In this document: positions 43,372-52,892 of the stretch, one piece after another
Numbering within the stretch: position 1 is the stretch's first letter
How the letters are laid out: every line of letters begins with the position of its first letter
DNA from: Prorocentrum cordatum
Lineage: Eukaryota > Sar > Dinophyceae > Prorocentrales > Prorocentraceae
DNA length: 64,000 nucleotides
Assembly (NCBI GenBank): GCA_963575745.1
Contig: CAUYUJ010016707.1
Coordinates: 24,048-88,047 of the forward strand
Reading direction: 5' to 3'
Made by a program: the position numbers and the translations under genes
The notes under the pieces: generated by a model
The model's database searches: none
Seen by the model: only the letters and a program-made list of their open reading frames with translations
What the model was told of the DNA's origin: nothing

Positions 43372-43372
43372 G

Positions 43373-43420
<48 letters not shown>

Positions 43421-44224
43421 GAACATTATTGTTTCTTAAGAATAATTATTGTTGGGGCCCCTGGTGCATGGCCCCCTCGCCGCGCCTAGGCCGCAGCCAC
43501 GTTTTCATCATTTTTGTGAGGAAGTCTCAATCAAAACGATGTCATCCAGATCCGGTTGTGTTGTTACGATCGGTTTTCCCTTGCAAAAATAAGCTGAAGT
43601 GGACATTTCTTGTTCTAACATAACCAAACTTCAAGAATCCCTTGCAAAAAATAAGGTAAAGTGGACATTCGCGCGAGCAAGACGAAATCCTTCCGAAACC
43701 TTAGTTTTCGTAGCGATTTTAACATAAAAACATAATAAAAAATGTTTTATATATATATATATATAAAGCAAACTTGTCAAAATTTCATCCCGCGCGCTCT
43801 TGCGGATTCGTAGGAAACCCAACACTTTTTAAACATTTCTGTCAAACGGGCTTTTGCGAGCAACTTTTTCGAACTTCTGCAACAACGGTGGCGCACCTGC
43901 CAGGGCCATCATCCCTGTCAAATAATACCATGCGGGACACATTCGTTTTTTTTCGCGCGCGCACGCCGTCGTCGTCGGCCGCGGGGCCCTGAATAGTAGC
44001 CACGGTCGTCCGCATGCCACGAAGTGAAGTGTCCGAACGTCATAGGGCGGGAAGCTGGGTGTGGGTGGTGGCGAAGAGTCGTTTGGAAATTTGGTAGAGC
44101 TTGAACCGGCCCCCCCACAAAGTGGGGGTATTGCCCGCCTCCTATGAAAACCCTGGCACTGGTGAGAACGGAGTGTCCCCACGTGCTAGTAATTGTTGAA
44201 CATTATTTATTCTAAAGAATAATT
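43372..44224 (+). repeat. Dispersed repeat R, unit 1 and head of unit 2
   Basis: Unit 1 starts with (TTG)n (43377-43421), then a palindromic AT-rich head (43422-43450) and GTTGGGGCCCCTGGTGCA. It runs through a (TA)n patch at 43750-43766 to GGCACTGGTGAGAAC near 44165. Unit 2 begins at about 44189 with GAACATTATT and a near-perfect palindrome TTATTCT-AA-AGAATAA. The body matches 51380-52890, for example 43775-43950 against 51700-51870. No coding potential is seen. Confidence 0.8.
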
Positions 44225-44724
44225 ATGACGAGACGATATGTTTTCTAGCGGCTATTGCTTCTGTGTAACTTACTCTGGCAGTCTCAGCGCCGCCTGGACT
44301 GCCAACAGGAGTCTGACGAGCAAAGTGCAACTGTACCCAGACTGGCAAGCGTGCACGGCAGACACAACCTGCTACACTCCCTGTGACCAAGGGCGGCACG
44401 AGGGCGGGTGATGAAGAAAAGCGAGGCTTGAGCACAAACGGTTGCGCATACAGCGCTGCAAGAGGACTGGCAAGCTGAGACGGTTTCCGTTTAGGTGGAC
44501 ATGGAGGGGTAATCAGGGCCCGACACTCGAAAAACCTCAGCACGTCATTATCGTGCTACGCACACCCATGACGAGACGATATGTTTTCTAGCGGCTATTG
44601 CTTCTGTGTAACTTACTCTGGCAGTCTCAGCGCCGCCTGGACTGCCAACAGGAGTCTGACGAGCAAAGTGCAACTGTACCCAGACTGGCAAGCGTGCACG
44701 GCAGACACAACCTGCTACACTCCC
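44225..44724 (-). repeat. Split direct repeats b-a-b cluster of the Ngaro-like element
   Basis: On the + strand: b (44227-44381), 27-bp spacer, a (44409-44569), b (44570-44724). The two b copies begin GACGAGACGATATG and end GCTACACTCCC. The a/b joint carries ATG exactly as at the outer edge, which fits a circle-junction intermediate. Confidence 0.95.
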
Positions 44725-44755
44725 CAATTCTGTCCCAAAGCTGGCGTGGGCCAGT

Positions 44756-47700
44756 TCACACATTTAAATAGAGGGACCTTATGGGGGCTAAAAGGGCAGC
44801 CGCGAGCGAGCGAGCGAAAGCGACGGGCATTTCAAAACTGTTCAAACACAGAGGGCCTGGGTGCCTTCTGGTTCGAGGTCCCTGGATCCGCAGCCCGTCG
44901 AGGTCTCGAGATGAGATCCCTGCACACAAAATTACCCACGGGAGACGGTGACGACTACCGAAGGCACTGAGCGTGTTATCTATTCGAGTGGTTGCGCAGG
45001 CAGCAAGCTTGTGCAGGGCTGGCCTCAGCGCGGCTGAGGTGTCATAATGCAAGATTAGGCAAGGAACGAACGCTCTGGCGGCCGCTCGCATGACTCGTTG
45101 GACGTGCGACGTGTGACGAGGGCTGAAACCTGACTCAACCAAAACGCCTAGGAGACGCTCACGCTGGAGATCGGCCACTAAGGATCTGGCGAACAAAGCG
45201 TCGGAACGCTCGTCATATAAGCATCTGACCTTAAAGCCTGACGCGCGAAGCGGCCGCCCGATCTGCCGACAGTGCGGTCCCCAGACGCAAATCCAGCGTG
45301 ACACGACGCCGCGGCTTACGGGAAAACGGGCACGGCCTGCCCGTCCAAAAGCACTCCCACGAGCCGAGCCTCGCACTGCTTTGCGTGCGCCTTGAAGCTC
45401 TCGCTCAGCCTCTCCCAGGTCTTGCTCAGCAACGCGTGCTTCTCGTACCGCTGAAGGCTCTTGTCTGTCTTCCAGCCGCCGCGACGCTTGATGGCTGCCA
45501 TGTCTCGTAACCCGTGGAGGCGGTCGTGGGAGGCTCCTGAGTGCCGAGCCTGGTATGGTACCACATCGATCTTGAGGCGGTTTGTCACGGTCTTGAACGA
45601 GCGGGCCAGCTCGGGGTAGCTGAAACGCCAGAGACACTCCCCCGCCGTCCGCGACTTGAGGGCCTCCAACAGTGGGTGGAGCGACTTCCAGAAAGAGTGG
45701 TCCAGCATGCAGCTCTGGTCGAACTCGTTCACCTTGTTGGCCACTCCCCCCTCGTACGGGTTCAGCGTCACTCCCCACAGGCCCGTCACGGAGTTCGGGG
45801 CTATGAGGTCGTCGGGACGCATGGCCAGCAAGCTCCCAGGCCTGCAGTAAGTGCTCCACATCACGAGCACCGCCAGACCCATCTCGAGCTTTCCGTCCTG
45901 AACCAGGCCGTTGATGATGGCTGCCCAGACTGCGAAAGCCTGAGGCACGCGAGCCCGAGGCGGAACCACGTTGACCCAGCCCTTGAGCGCCCGCCAACTG
46001 CGAGGCAGGCCCTGGCGCCCGACCTTGCCGAACTGCGGCATCACGTGCATGACCGAGGCAATGACCTTCATTCCCTTGGACGGGGCCTCCCCCTTCAGCC
46101 ACAGCTCCTCGAAGTACATCACCAGCAGCTCGTCCAAGCGACTGGTGTCCACATCCTGAATCCGGTCGACCCCGGCCCACTCCGCGAACGATGTGAGCTC
46201 TTTCACGTACGACCTCTCGGTGCGGGCCCTCACGGCGCGCTGTTCCAGCACGCTGAGCCCGTGCAGCTGCTTGTCCCTCTCCATTACCTCCTGCAGCCAC
46301 CTCTCTCGACGCCGCTTGCCGCGACGCTCGAGTCGGCGGGCCCGATCGGCGCGCTCGTCCTGCGCGTCGGACTCGCTCGAAGTGGAGTCGGACGGCGCGC
46401 CGCGCTTCTGGGCCGAGCCGCTGGTGTCTGGCCTTAGGATGCCGTGGCAGTCGGCCGTCTGATCGGCCAGGCGCGGTGGGGCTGCAGGGACTCCCGCGCC
46501 CAGCAGCGTCCCGCGACCTCCGCGACCCTTGACCAGCCCGCGGCTCCGTCCTGCTGCGACCGCCGCCCGGCTGCGGGCCAGCGTCCGCTCGCGCCGCTTC
46601 GGCGCGGCGGGTGCTCTCGGCGTCGGCCAGTCCGCCACGGCTCGCGCCAGCGTCCGAACTCTTCGAGGCCGACCCGAGTCGCCCATGACCAGCGGACGAA
46701 GAAGGATCTGGGAGATAATCAGAAAGGCGCATGGTGCGCGCTTCATGGACGCTAGGCGTTTTCTGAGCCGAAGCGCCTGCCGACGGGTGACAAGGCGCAT
46801 GCACTTGCTTTCGACCAGACTCAACCTGAGGTAAAAAATCGGCAAGCCTCAAGGCTCTGGGACGCTCGGGGGCTCGACCATGAGGCCAAAGACATTCGGA
46901 CAGCTTCAAAGGACGTCGATGGGGTGCGATATGAGGTCTGTGGTCTCGCTCCCTTTCCCCCTCCATGTCACTTGTTAAACTTCGTGCTCTCAAAAGACTA
47001 CGCTGATGACCCCCCTTGCTCGACACGGGAGGTGCAAGAAAAGAAACCTCACCAGGACTCTCACGAGGTCCTTTCGCGGTCCCCTGGGACGGCGGGTGTG
47101 AAAAAAGCCGAGAGGGCCAGTCCGCGGGGTTTCGCTCCGAGGGGATCCATCTAACCGTGAGACGGACGTTCCTGGCGAGGCAAAGACACGCAAGCTTCCT
47201 AAGGACCAACAAAAGCTTGTAGTTTCGGGTGCGATATCTGTCACAGCAAAGCACAAGCGCGAGATTATCACAGAACAGGAGCTGTCTGAGATTGCGACCA
47301 GGGCGAGAGAGGAGGATGCGCTCGGCGCCAATGAGCAAGGCGCGGGCTTCGAGCAGCAGAATGTTTTCCTCAAAGGCGAAAGGCCACCCACCGCACACGT
47401 GCCAGGCATCCTCGGCCAAATCGGAGGCCGATATTTCCTCGAACTCGGCAGAGGCCTCGAGCCCCTGGGCCCCCACAGCTCCAAGGGCCTCGAGACTGTC
47501 ACGGTGCAGGAGCGGGCACGCGTCAAGCAAAGCGGCATCACGGGCACGGACGTGCCCAGGGTGTCTGAACCGATCACGCTCACGCACTCGGCCATAGCGG
47601 GAGGTAGTGCTGGCCCCCAGCGCGCGTAGGCACACGCCGAAGCCCTCCTCGCAGGCGTCCGTGGCGCAGGCAATGCCGTTCCAGTCCAGCTCCCACGACG

Positions 47701-49345
47701 CCACCAGCGTGATCATCAGGCCCAGAAAGCACTTCAGCTCCTGCCGAACGCTCGCCCAGAGCTCAACGGGCACGTGGTAGTTGCTCTGTATGAAGCTGTA
47801 GACGGCGCTGAAGCAGGTGAGTGTCTCACGGCGTATCAGTCCCGCGAAGGTGCAGTGGCCGACCACGATCTCCACGGCCCGCCCACTCACGAGCCTACGG
47901 CGAAGCAGCCCGCGTATCCCTTGCCGAAGCCGCCAGAAACGCTTACAGCTAAGGCGGGTGTGGCGGCGGTTGGCGTCCAGCACCACCCCCAGGGCTTCGA
48001 TCTCTCCCTCCGTGATCTCCAGCTCGTGAGTCTTGAGCCCGCGGGACTCGAAGCTGCTAACTAGGCGCTCCATGGTCTCCTCGACTATCTTTCGCCCCCC
48101 ACCGAACACGCCCACGTTGTCCACGTACACGTAGTGCCGAATCTGAGCCCCACCTCGGAGGCAGCGAAGCAGCAAAGGGCGCCCGTGATCCACCAAGAGC
48201 TCACACCTGTCGATCACCGCGGCGGTGGCCTCCTCGTCGATGTCCCGGGCGAAAAAGAGCGACCAGGTGAAGCCCATGGGCAACGCGGTCGCCAGCGGCA
48301 CCACCTCTGAGCCAGGCTCCACCTCGACTCCCTGCACGCGATGCATCCCGATCTCCGATGCAGACACCGACGGGAGGCCAACGTACTCGCACAGGTGGTC
48401 GGGCATCTTCATGCGGTGGAAAGCGTCGGAGACGTCCACGGCCCCGACAGCTAGCTGTGATGCACCCTCCAGGTCCCCCTCGACCTCGATGTTACCGAGG
48501 CCCTCCGCAGTCAGGAGGCTCACGTGCGGGGGGGGTCGGAAATGTGCGTTCGTCCTGCGGGCATCCAGTATCATCCTGAGCTGCCCCGACTTCTTCTTCA
48601 CGAAAAACAGCCCGACCTTCTCGCGACAGCACGACGAGAACTTCACAAGCCCCCTGCTGTGCAGATCCTTCAAAAAGCGAACGCATCTCCTCCGATTCCG
48701 CGTCAGGGCGGGGTCAACGTAGCAAGGAATGTCATGCAACTGAGCCTCAGTTAATTGTTCATCAGCAGCCAGGCGCATTCGCTCTCCTCCCCCCTCCAGA
48801 TAGTACCGACCTCGGGCGCCAACGAGCTCCTCGATCATCTTGCAATCGTTCGTGTCCGAGGGCAGCGACACCAGGTCATGCCTGAAAGGGGCCAGAGCCG
48901 TTGAGGAGGGGTCGGCGTCGGTGCACCCGCCGCCCCTCCCTCGGAGCAACTCCATCAAAGCCGCCTCCGTGGTGAGATGCCGAGCCTTCTCGCTACTGGG
49001 CTGCTGGAGCTGGGCCAGCCCCTCCAGGTAACGTCTCGTAGAGTCCGCCATCTCCGACGCCAGGCCGAAAGTCGACTCGATGTCGCCCTCCGTGTCGTCG
49101 ACGCGGTGCCCGCTCATCCAATTAAGTGCATCGGTAGCCTCTGCCACCAGCGTGGGAAGGACCTCACGCGCGCGATCCTTCCGCTGTTGCTTCTTGGACC
49201 GCCCGACCCTACAAACTGGGTCGACATGCAAGGGTGGAAGCGGAAAGAGACGCCGCCTCCCTGGGGCCGCCTGGCACGGCCCGTCCCCGACGCTCAGCAG
49301 GCCGCGACGCGGGGACTTCTCGTCGCGGCCCGTCTTCATCATCAT
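44756..49345 (-). CDS. RT-RNase H polyprotein of the Ngaro-like element
   Basis: From ATG 49345 the frame runs 1529 codons. RT: LVKFSSCCREKVGLFFVKKK, box A with D304 (AVDVSDAF), box B LPMGFTWS, box C YVDN at 407-410, where the second Asp of the usual YxDD is Asn. RNase H: D563 (TDACEEG), Glu in LLLEARALL, Asp in FCDNLALV, and IPSERNPADWPSR. It copies the element RNA to DNA. Its start overlaps the stop of the upstream ORF as ATGA, suggesting coupled translation. After RNase H comes a linker with three related motifs (LKLSECL, LRLADFL, MRLSDYL, about 46920-46690). Beyond that the frame stays open opposite the recombinase ORF and is Arg/Ala/Gly-rich, so the functional C-terminus may be near 46690. 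Confidence 0.88.
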   Translation of the reverse strand: MMMKTGRDEKSPRRGLLSVGDGPCQAAPGRRRLFPLPPLHVDPVCRVGRSKKQQRKDRAREVLPTLVAEATDALNWMSGHRVDDTEGDIESTFGLASEMADSTRRYLEGLAQLQQPSSEKARHLTTEAALMELLRGRGGGCTDADPSSTALAPFRHDLVSLPSDTNDCKMIEELVGARGRYYLEGGGERMRLAADEQLTEAQLHDIPCYVDPALTRNRRRCVRFLKDLHSRGLVKFSSCCREKVGLFFVKKKSGQLRMILDARRTNAHFRPPPHVSLLTAEGLGNIEVEGDLEGASQLAVGAVDVSDAFHRMKMPDHLCEYVGLPSVSASEIGMHRVQGVEVEPGSEVVPLATALPMGFTWSLFFARDIDEEATAAVIDRCELLVDHGRPLLLRCLRGGAQIRHYVYVDNVGVFGGGRKIVEETMERLVSSFESRGLKTHELEITEGEIEALGVVLDANRRHTRLSCKRFWRLRQGIRGLLRRRLVSGRAVEIVVGHCTFAGLIRRETLTCFSAVYSFIQSNYHVPVELWASVRQELKCFLGLMITLVASWELDWNGIACATDACEEGFGVCLRALGASTTSRYGRVRERDRFRHPGHVRARDAALLDACPLLHRDSLEALGAVGAQGLEASAEFEEISASDLAEDAWHVCGGWPFAFEENILLLEARALLIGAERILLSRPGRNLRQLLFCDNLALVLCCDRYRTRNYKLLLVLRKLACLCLARNVRLTVRWIPSERNPADWPSRLFSHPPSQGTAKGPRESPGEVSFLAPPVSSKGGHQRSLLRARSLTSDMEGERERDHRPHIAPHRRPLKLSECLWPHGRAPERPRALRLADFLPQVESGRKQVHAPCHPSAGASAQKTPSVHEARTMRLSDYLPDPSSSAGHGRLGSASKSSDAGASRGGLADAESTRRAEAARADAGPQPGGGRSRTEPRAGQGSRRSRDAAGRGSPCSPTAPGRSDGRLPRHPKARHQRLGPEARRAVRLHFERVRRAGRARRSGPPTRASRQAASREVAAGGNGEGQAAARAQRAGTARREGPHREVVRERAHIVRGVGRGRPDSGCGHQSLGRAAGDVLRGAVAEGGGPVQGNEGHCLGHARDAAVRQGRAPGPASQLAGAQGLGQRGSASGSRASGFRSLGSHHQRPGSGRKARDGSGGARDVEHLLQAWELAGHASRRPHSPELRDGPVGSDAEPVRGGSGQQGERVRPELHAGPLFLEVAPPTVGGPQVADGGGVSLAFQLPRAGPLVQDRDKPPQDRCGTIPGSALRSLPRPPPRVTRHGSHQASRRLEDRQEPSAVREARVAEQDLGEAERELQGARKAVRGSARGSAFGRAGRARFPVSRGVVSRWICVWGPHCRQIGRPLRASGFKVRCLYDERSDALFARSLVADLQRERLLGVLVESGFSPRHTSHVQRVMRAAARAFVPCLILHYDTSAALRPALHKLAACATTRIDNTLSAFGSRHRLPWVILCAGISSRDLDGLRIQGPRTRRHPGPLCLNSFEMPVAFARSLAAALLAPIRSLYLNV
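45316..46845 (-). CDS. Tyrosine recombinase of the Ngaro-like element
   Basis: A 509-residue frame, offset from the RT frame. Residues about 205-300 resemble a core-binding domain (RTERSYVKELTSFAEWAGV). The catalytic part has R335 (TYCRPGSLLAM), Y431-Q-A-R434 in the box II position (His is more usual at 431), W458 (RGGWK) and Y467 (SLQRYEKH) as the predicted nucleophile. The RHSGAS and ikRrGgW-type spacing is that of DIRS-order recombinases. It should join a circular DNA copy to the target without duplication, which fits the absence of a TSD. The first ATG overlaps the RT linker; ATG 46686 (MGDSGRPRR) is a likely alternative start. Confidence 0.9.
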   Translation of the reverse strand: MPIFYLRLSLVESKCMRLVTRRQALRLRKRLASMKRAPCAFLIISQILLRPLVMGDSGRPRRVRTLARAVADWPTPRAPAAPKRRERTLARSRAAVAAGRSRGLVKGRGGRGTLLGAGVPAAPPRLADQTADCHGILRPDTSGSAQKRGAPSDSTSSESDAQDERADRARRLERRGKRRRERWLQEVMERDKQLHGLSVLEQRAVRARTERSYVKELTSFAEWAGVDRIQDVDTSRLDELLVMYFEELWLKGEAPSKGMKVIASVMHVMPQFGKVGRQGLPRSWRALKGWVNVVPPRARVPQAFAVWAAIINGLVQDGKLEMGLAVLVMWSTYCRPGSLLAMRPDDLIAPNSVTGLWGVTLNPYEGGVANKVNEFDQSCMLDHSFWKSLHPLLEALKSRTAGECLWRFSYPELARSFKTVTNRLKIDVVPYQARHSGASHDRLHGLRDMAAIKRRGGWKTDKSLQRYEKHALLSKTWERLSESFKAHAKQCEARLVGVLLDGQAVPVFP

Positions 49346-51208
49346 GGCTTCTCCGCGGGCACACCACGCCCTCCACGTGCTGTCCCGCGTCCCTCTGCGC
49401 GCCCACGGCCTCGACCGCGACCGCGGCCGCCGACGGCGCCCCCTCCAACCTGGTCCTCTGCCTCCTCGGGCATGGCGCCGCCGCTCAAGGCCTTGGTCCT
49501 GGTCACGTAGTTGTCGTGCTCGTCCTTGTAGCGGCGGATCCCCCACGAGCGAAGCCCAGGGTCCACCGCCTCGAGGCCTGACCCCACGCCCTCGTACACG
49601 TTCGCGAGCTTCCACTTCGGCGCGGCCTGGCCACTGTAGGCGTCGATGATCGCGACCACTCGGCGCCCGAGGCGCTCGGCTCCCGCCAGCGAGGGCAGGT
49701 TCACCTGGTCGTGGGTCGCGAAAAGGTGCAGCGCCTTCACGAGGGCCTGGAGCTCGTGCGTCACCCTGTCCGTCTTCCCGATGTTGTTGTCCCTCAAGAA
49801 ATCCACCAACCACTTCTCCAGATCTCCATGGCGACGCTCGGCGCGCAGCAGAAGGTGTGAGAGACAGCACGGCCCATCGATGTCGCGGCAGTCCAGCGGC
49901 TCCTGCGTCATCTCGGCGGTGAACTTCCTGAAGCTCTTATATCGCCGTCCCTGCTCATCGTAGTCCACCCAGAGCGTGCGCCCGTCGTCTTCGTCGCCAC
50001 TGGGCTCGCCGACCTGAGCCCTCTCGTCTTTTTCTCGCAGCTCTCCAACGCCCTTCGGGTCCCTGATCTCTGTGCCCGGTGGGTTGGGAGGCGCCGACCG
50101 ATCGCCGACCGAGACGCTCCCAGGACCCAGGCGCTCCGCCTCCTTCTGGGCAGCCGCCAGCCCGCGCTTCTTGAAGGCCTCGATCTCCGAGGGTCTCATC
50201 AAAATCACCTTCAAGAAATCGTCCTTCACGTGGGCGAAACCGACGCCCTCGCTGTGTGTGATGTCCCCCTGTCGCAGCTCGATCGTGTCCCCGTAGCGGT
50301 AGTCGTCGTTCCCCATCTCTGCGATCACCCAGCTCTGACCCTCGGGCGGCGCCAACGGCGGGGTCCGAGTCCCGTCGGCAGCGACCACTGCCACGTCCTC
50401 GGAAGGCGCGCCATGGGCGGCTGCTCGCAGGGGCAGGCGTCGGGTGGGCACGATCACGCCTTCGGCCGACAGCATCCGCGGCACGGCAGGCGGCGCGAAT
50501 CCCAGCTCCTCGTAGGTCGCCAAGCTCGACGATAGCTCCCGCCGTATGGCCTGCGTGGACGGGTAGTCCTCGGGGTCGAACTTGTAGAAGTACCCGCGCA
50601 AGGGTCGAGGCACCTCAGCGCCGTCGTTCATCAGCACGAACTGCTCGACATCCATGTTCCCCTCGCTGTACTGCTCCTCGTAGATCATGAGATCGGGCGC
50701 CATGCTTCGCCAGATCGTGCTCTGTCCTGCGCCGCTGGCCCCGACGGGCCCAAGCAGAACCCGCTCGTGGTACAGGTCCTCGCCCGCCTCCGCGTACTTC
50801 AGTCCAACCGACCGCCCTGGGATCAGCTCACGCGCGAACTCCGCGGCCGAGAAGGGCCGGCCGCGCTGGTCCAGGAACCGCCCCACGGGCAGCCCCCTCG
50901 CCATCGCCCCGACGCAGCAGGCGTCCGCCCAGCTGCCCGATGAGCGCCGACGCCAGGTGCCCCGCGACCACGCCCGCCCAGGTGGGCCCCGACTCCGCCT
51001 CCGCGGGGCAGGGCTCGCACGGGGCGCAGGGGCCCCCAGCCGCCAGCGGCGGCGGGCACTCGGCCACCGCCTGAGCGCTCGCCGAGAGGTTCTCGGCGGC
51101 GTCCTGCAGGCGCTCCAGCACCTGCGCGCGGCCGAGCTGCTCGCCGACCTCGCGGCTCCGCTGCTCCAGCGTCGCGAGCAGCCACAGCACCACCAGGGCG
51201 GCGCGCAT
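49342..51208 (-). CDS. First (gag-position) ORF of the Ngaro-like element, one apparent frameshift
   Basis: The best ATG (51208) begins MRAALVVLWLLATLEQRSRE, 11 bp inside the terminal repeat. This frame has a short hydrophobic stretch, a helical coiled-coil-like block (VGEQLGRAQVLERLQDAAEN), a Cys/Pro cluster (CAPCEPCP) and GHLASALIGQLGG. Near 50930 sensible coding jumps to another frame (ADACCVGAMARGLPVGRFLD), which then runs without a break to 49342. That long frame has no ATG of its own at the 5' end. The protein ends in an Arg/Gly-rich tail (GRGRGRGRGRAEGRG), typical of RNA binding. I find no CCHC knuckle or known Gag fold. The shift could be a mutation, a sequencing error or programmed frameshifting. 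The stop overlaps the RT start. Confidence 0.65.
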
Positions 51209-51218
51209 CGCAAACCTA

Positions 51219-51379
51219 TGATGAAGAAAAGCGAGGCTTGAGCACAAACGGTTGCGCATACAGCGCTGCAAGAGGACTGGCAAGCTGAGACGGTTTCCGT
51301 TTAGGTGGACATGGAGGGGTAATCAGGGCCCGACACTCGAAAAACCTCAGCACGTCATTATCGTGCTACGCACACCCAT
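51219..51379 (-). repeat. Terminal split direct repeat a of the Ngaro-like element
   Basis: 161 bp identical to 44409-44569, from TGATGAAGAAAAGCGAGG to CACACCCAT. It holds the start of the element's transcribed strand and probably its promoter, by position only. Confidence 0.95.
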
Positions 51380-52309
51380 TGTTGGGCCCCCTGGTGCGCG
51401 CCCCCCCTGCGCCGCCTAGGCCGCAGCTACATTTTCATCATTTTTGCAAGGAAACCTCAGAAAAGAGGGTGTGTACAGGATCCGGTTGTTTTGTTGTAAT
51501 CCGCTTTCCCTTGCAAAAAACAATAGAAAATGACATTTCTTGTTCTAATATAATCAAATTTCAAGAATCCCTTACAAAAAAAAAGGTAAAGTGGACATTC
51601 GCGCGCGCAAGACGAAATCCTTCCAAAACCTTAGTGTTCGCAGCGATTTTAACATAAAAACATCAAAAAAACCAATGGTTTTTCAACAAAAAATTGTCAA
51701 CATCTCATCCCGCGCGCTCTTGCGGATTCGTAGGAAACCCAACACTTTTTAAACATTTCTGTCAAACGGGCTTTTGCGAGCAACTTTTTCGAACTTCTGC
51801 GACAACGGTTGCGCACCTGCCAGGGCCATCATCCCTGTCAAATAATACCATGCGGGACACATTCGTTTTTTCTTCGCGCGCGCACGCCGAAATCTCCAAA
51901 AACCATTGGGCTTCTTAAGAATTTTAGCACCGCGCATCATAAAATCACACGAATCGCACCGTAGGTCCTCGAAAAACACCTGCACGACTTTTCAAAATTT
52001 CTACCCGCGCGCGCTGTCCGAATCCTAAAAAAACCAATGGTTTTCCAACATTTATGTTACATGAGCTCGCGCGAGCTACTTTCGCACGCTCTTGCAACGG
52101 GGTTCGCGCGCCTGCCAGGGGCCACAATCCCTTGCGGTTGCGCCATAGGTTGCGCCCTCGGCCGCCGAGAATAAAATGTCCCCCGATTGGTTGCGCCATA
52201 GGTTGCGCCCTCGGCCGCCGAGAATAAAACGTCCCCCTACTGGTTGCGCCATAGGTTGCCCCAGGAGGCCTTCAAGAGGCCCCAAGAGCCCGCCGTGAGG
52301 ACCCAATAA

Positions 52310-52460
52310 GCACAACCATCAGGACAAGCACAACAATGATCGGGACAAGCACAACCATCAGGACAACCATCGGGACAATCATCGGGACAACGATCGGGAC
52401 AACCACAACCATCAGGACAACCATCGGGACAACCATCGAGACAACCATCGGGACAACCAT
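52310..52460. repeat. 12-bp tandem repeat (ACAACCATCGGG)
   Basis: About 12 units of ACAACCATCGGG and ACAACCATCAGG, followed by CATGTGTATCAT repeats at 52520-52580. Confidence 0.9.
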
Positions 52461-52594
52461 ATCCTCTCTCTCTTGTGTATTCCCACATCCCTCAGGAATT
52501 TGCCCTAAAGATGTGATCAACTATCTTGTGAGTACGTATCATGTGTATCATGTGTATCATGTACCATATGCATCATATGCAACAGATGTTCTGT

Positions 52595-52690
52595 GGAAGG
52601 CTTAACAACTTCTGTGGGTTAACAAGGCTTAACAACTTCTGTGGGTGTACGAACGTAGGCTTAACAACTTCTGTGGGTGTGTACTCCACG
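52595..52690 (+). repeat. GGCTTAACAACTTCTGTGGGT, three copies
   Basis: Three near-identical copies of a ~21-bp motif begin at about 52600, 52628 and 52661. Confidence 0.85.
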
Positions 52691-52892
52691 CCAGTGTAGT
52701 AGCCACGGTCGTCCGCAGGCCACGAAGTGAAGTGTCCGAACGTCATAGGGCGGGAAGCTGGGTGTGGGTGGTGGCGAAGAGTCGTGTGGATATTTGGTAG
52801 AGCTTGCACTGCCCCCCCACAAAGTGGGGGTATTGGCTGGCGTCGCATGAAAACCCTGGCACTGGTAAGAACACTGAGCGTTCGGGTAAAGT

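Larger units (their letters stand above)
44225..51379 (-). mobile_element. Ngaro/PAT-type DIRS-order tyrosine-recombinase retrotransposon
   Basis: A 7.15-kb element read on the - strand as: repeat a (51379-51219), ORFs, repeat b (44724-44570), repeat a (44569-44409), 27-bp spacer, repeat b (44381-44227). This a-ORFs-b-a-b order is the split-direct-repeat layout known for PAT and Ngaro elements. Both a copies (161 bp) and both b copies (155 bp) look identical. An AT dinucleotide sits at each outer end and at the internal a/b joint. There is no target-site duplication. It encodes a first ORF, RT-RNase H and a tyrosine recombinase; I see no methyltransferase. It interrupts the head of repeat R. 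Confidence 0.92.

Noticed and set aside
44860-44895. GGTTCGAGGTC resembling a tRNA B-box
   Set aside because: No cloverleaf, A-box or matching acceptor stem could be found around it, and it lies inside the Ngaro-like element.
45541-46437. 298-codon + strand ORF
   Set aside because: It is the antisense shadow of the tyrosine recombinase, whose catalytic residues are clear on the - strand.
44225-51379. Classification as an LTR retrotransposon
   Set aside because: The direct repeats are split and interleaved, there is no integrase or TSD, and a tyrosine recombinase is present.
52310-52460. Regular short repeats that could suggest a CRISPR array
   Set aside because: 12-bp units are directly adjacent with no spacers, and the genome is eukaryotic.
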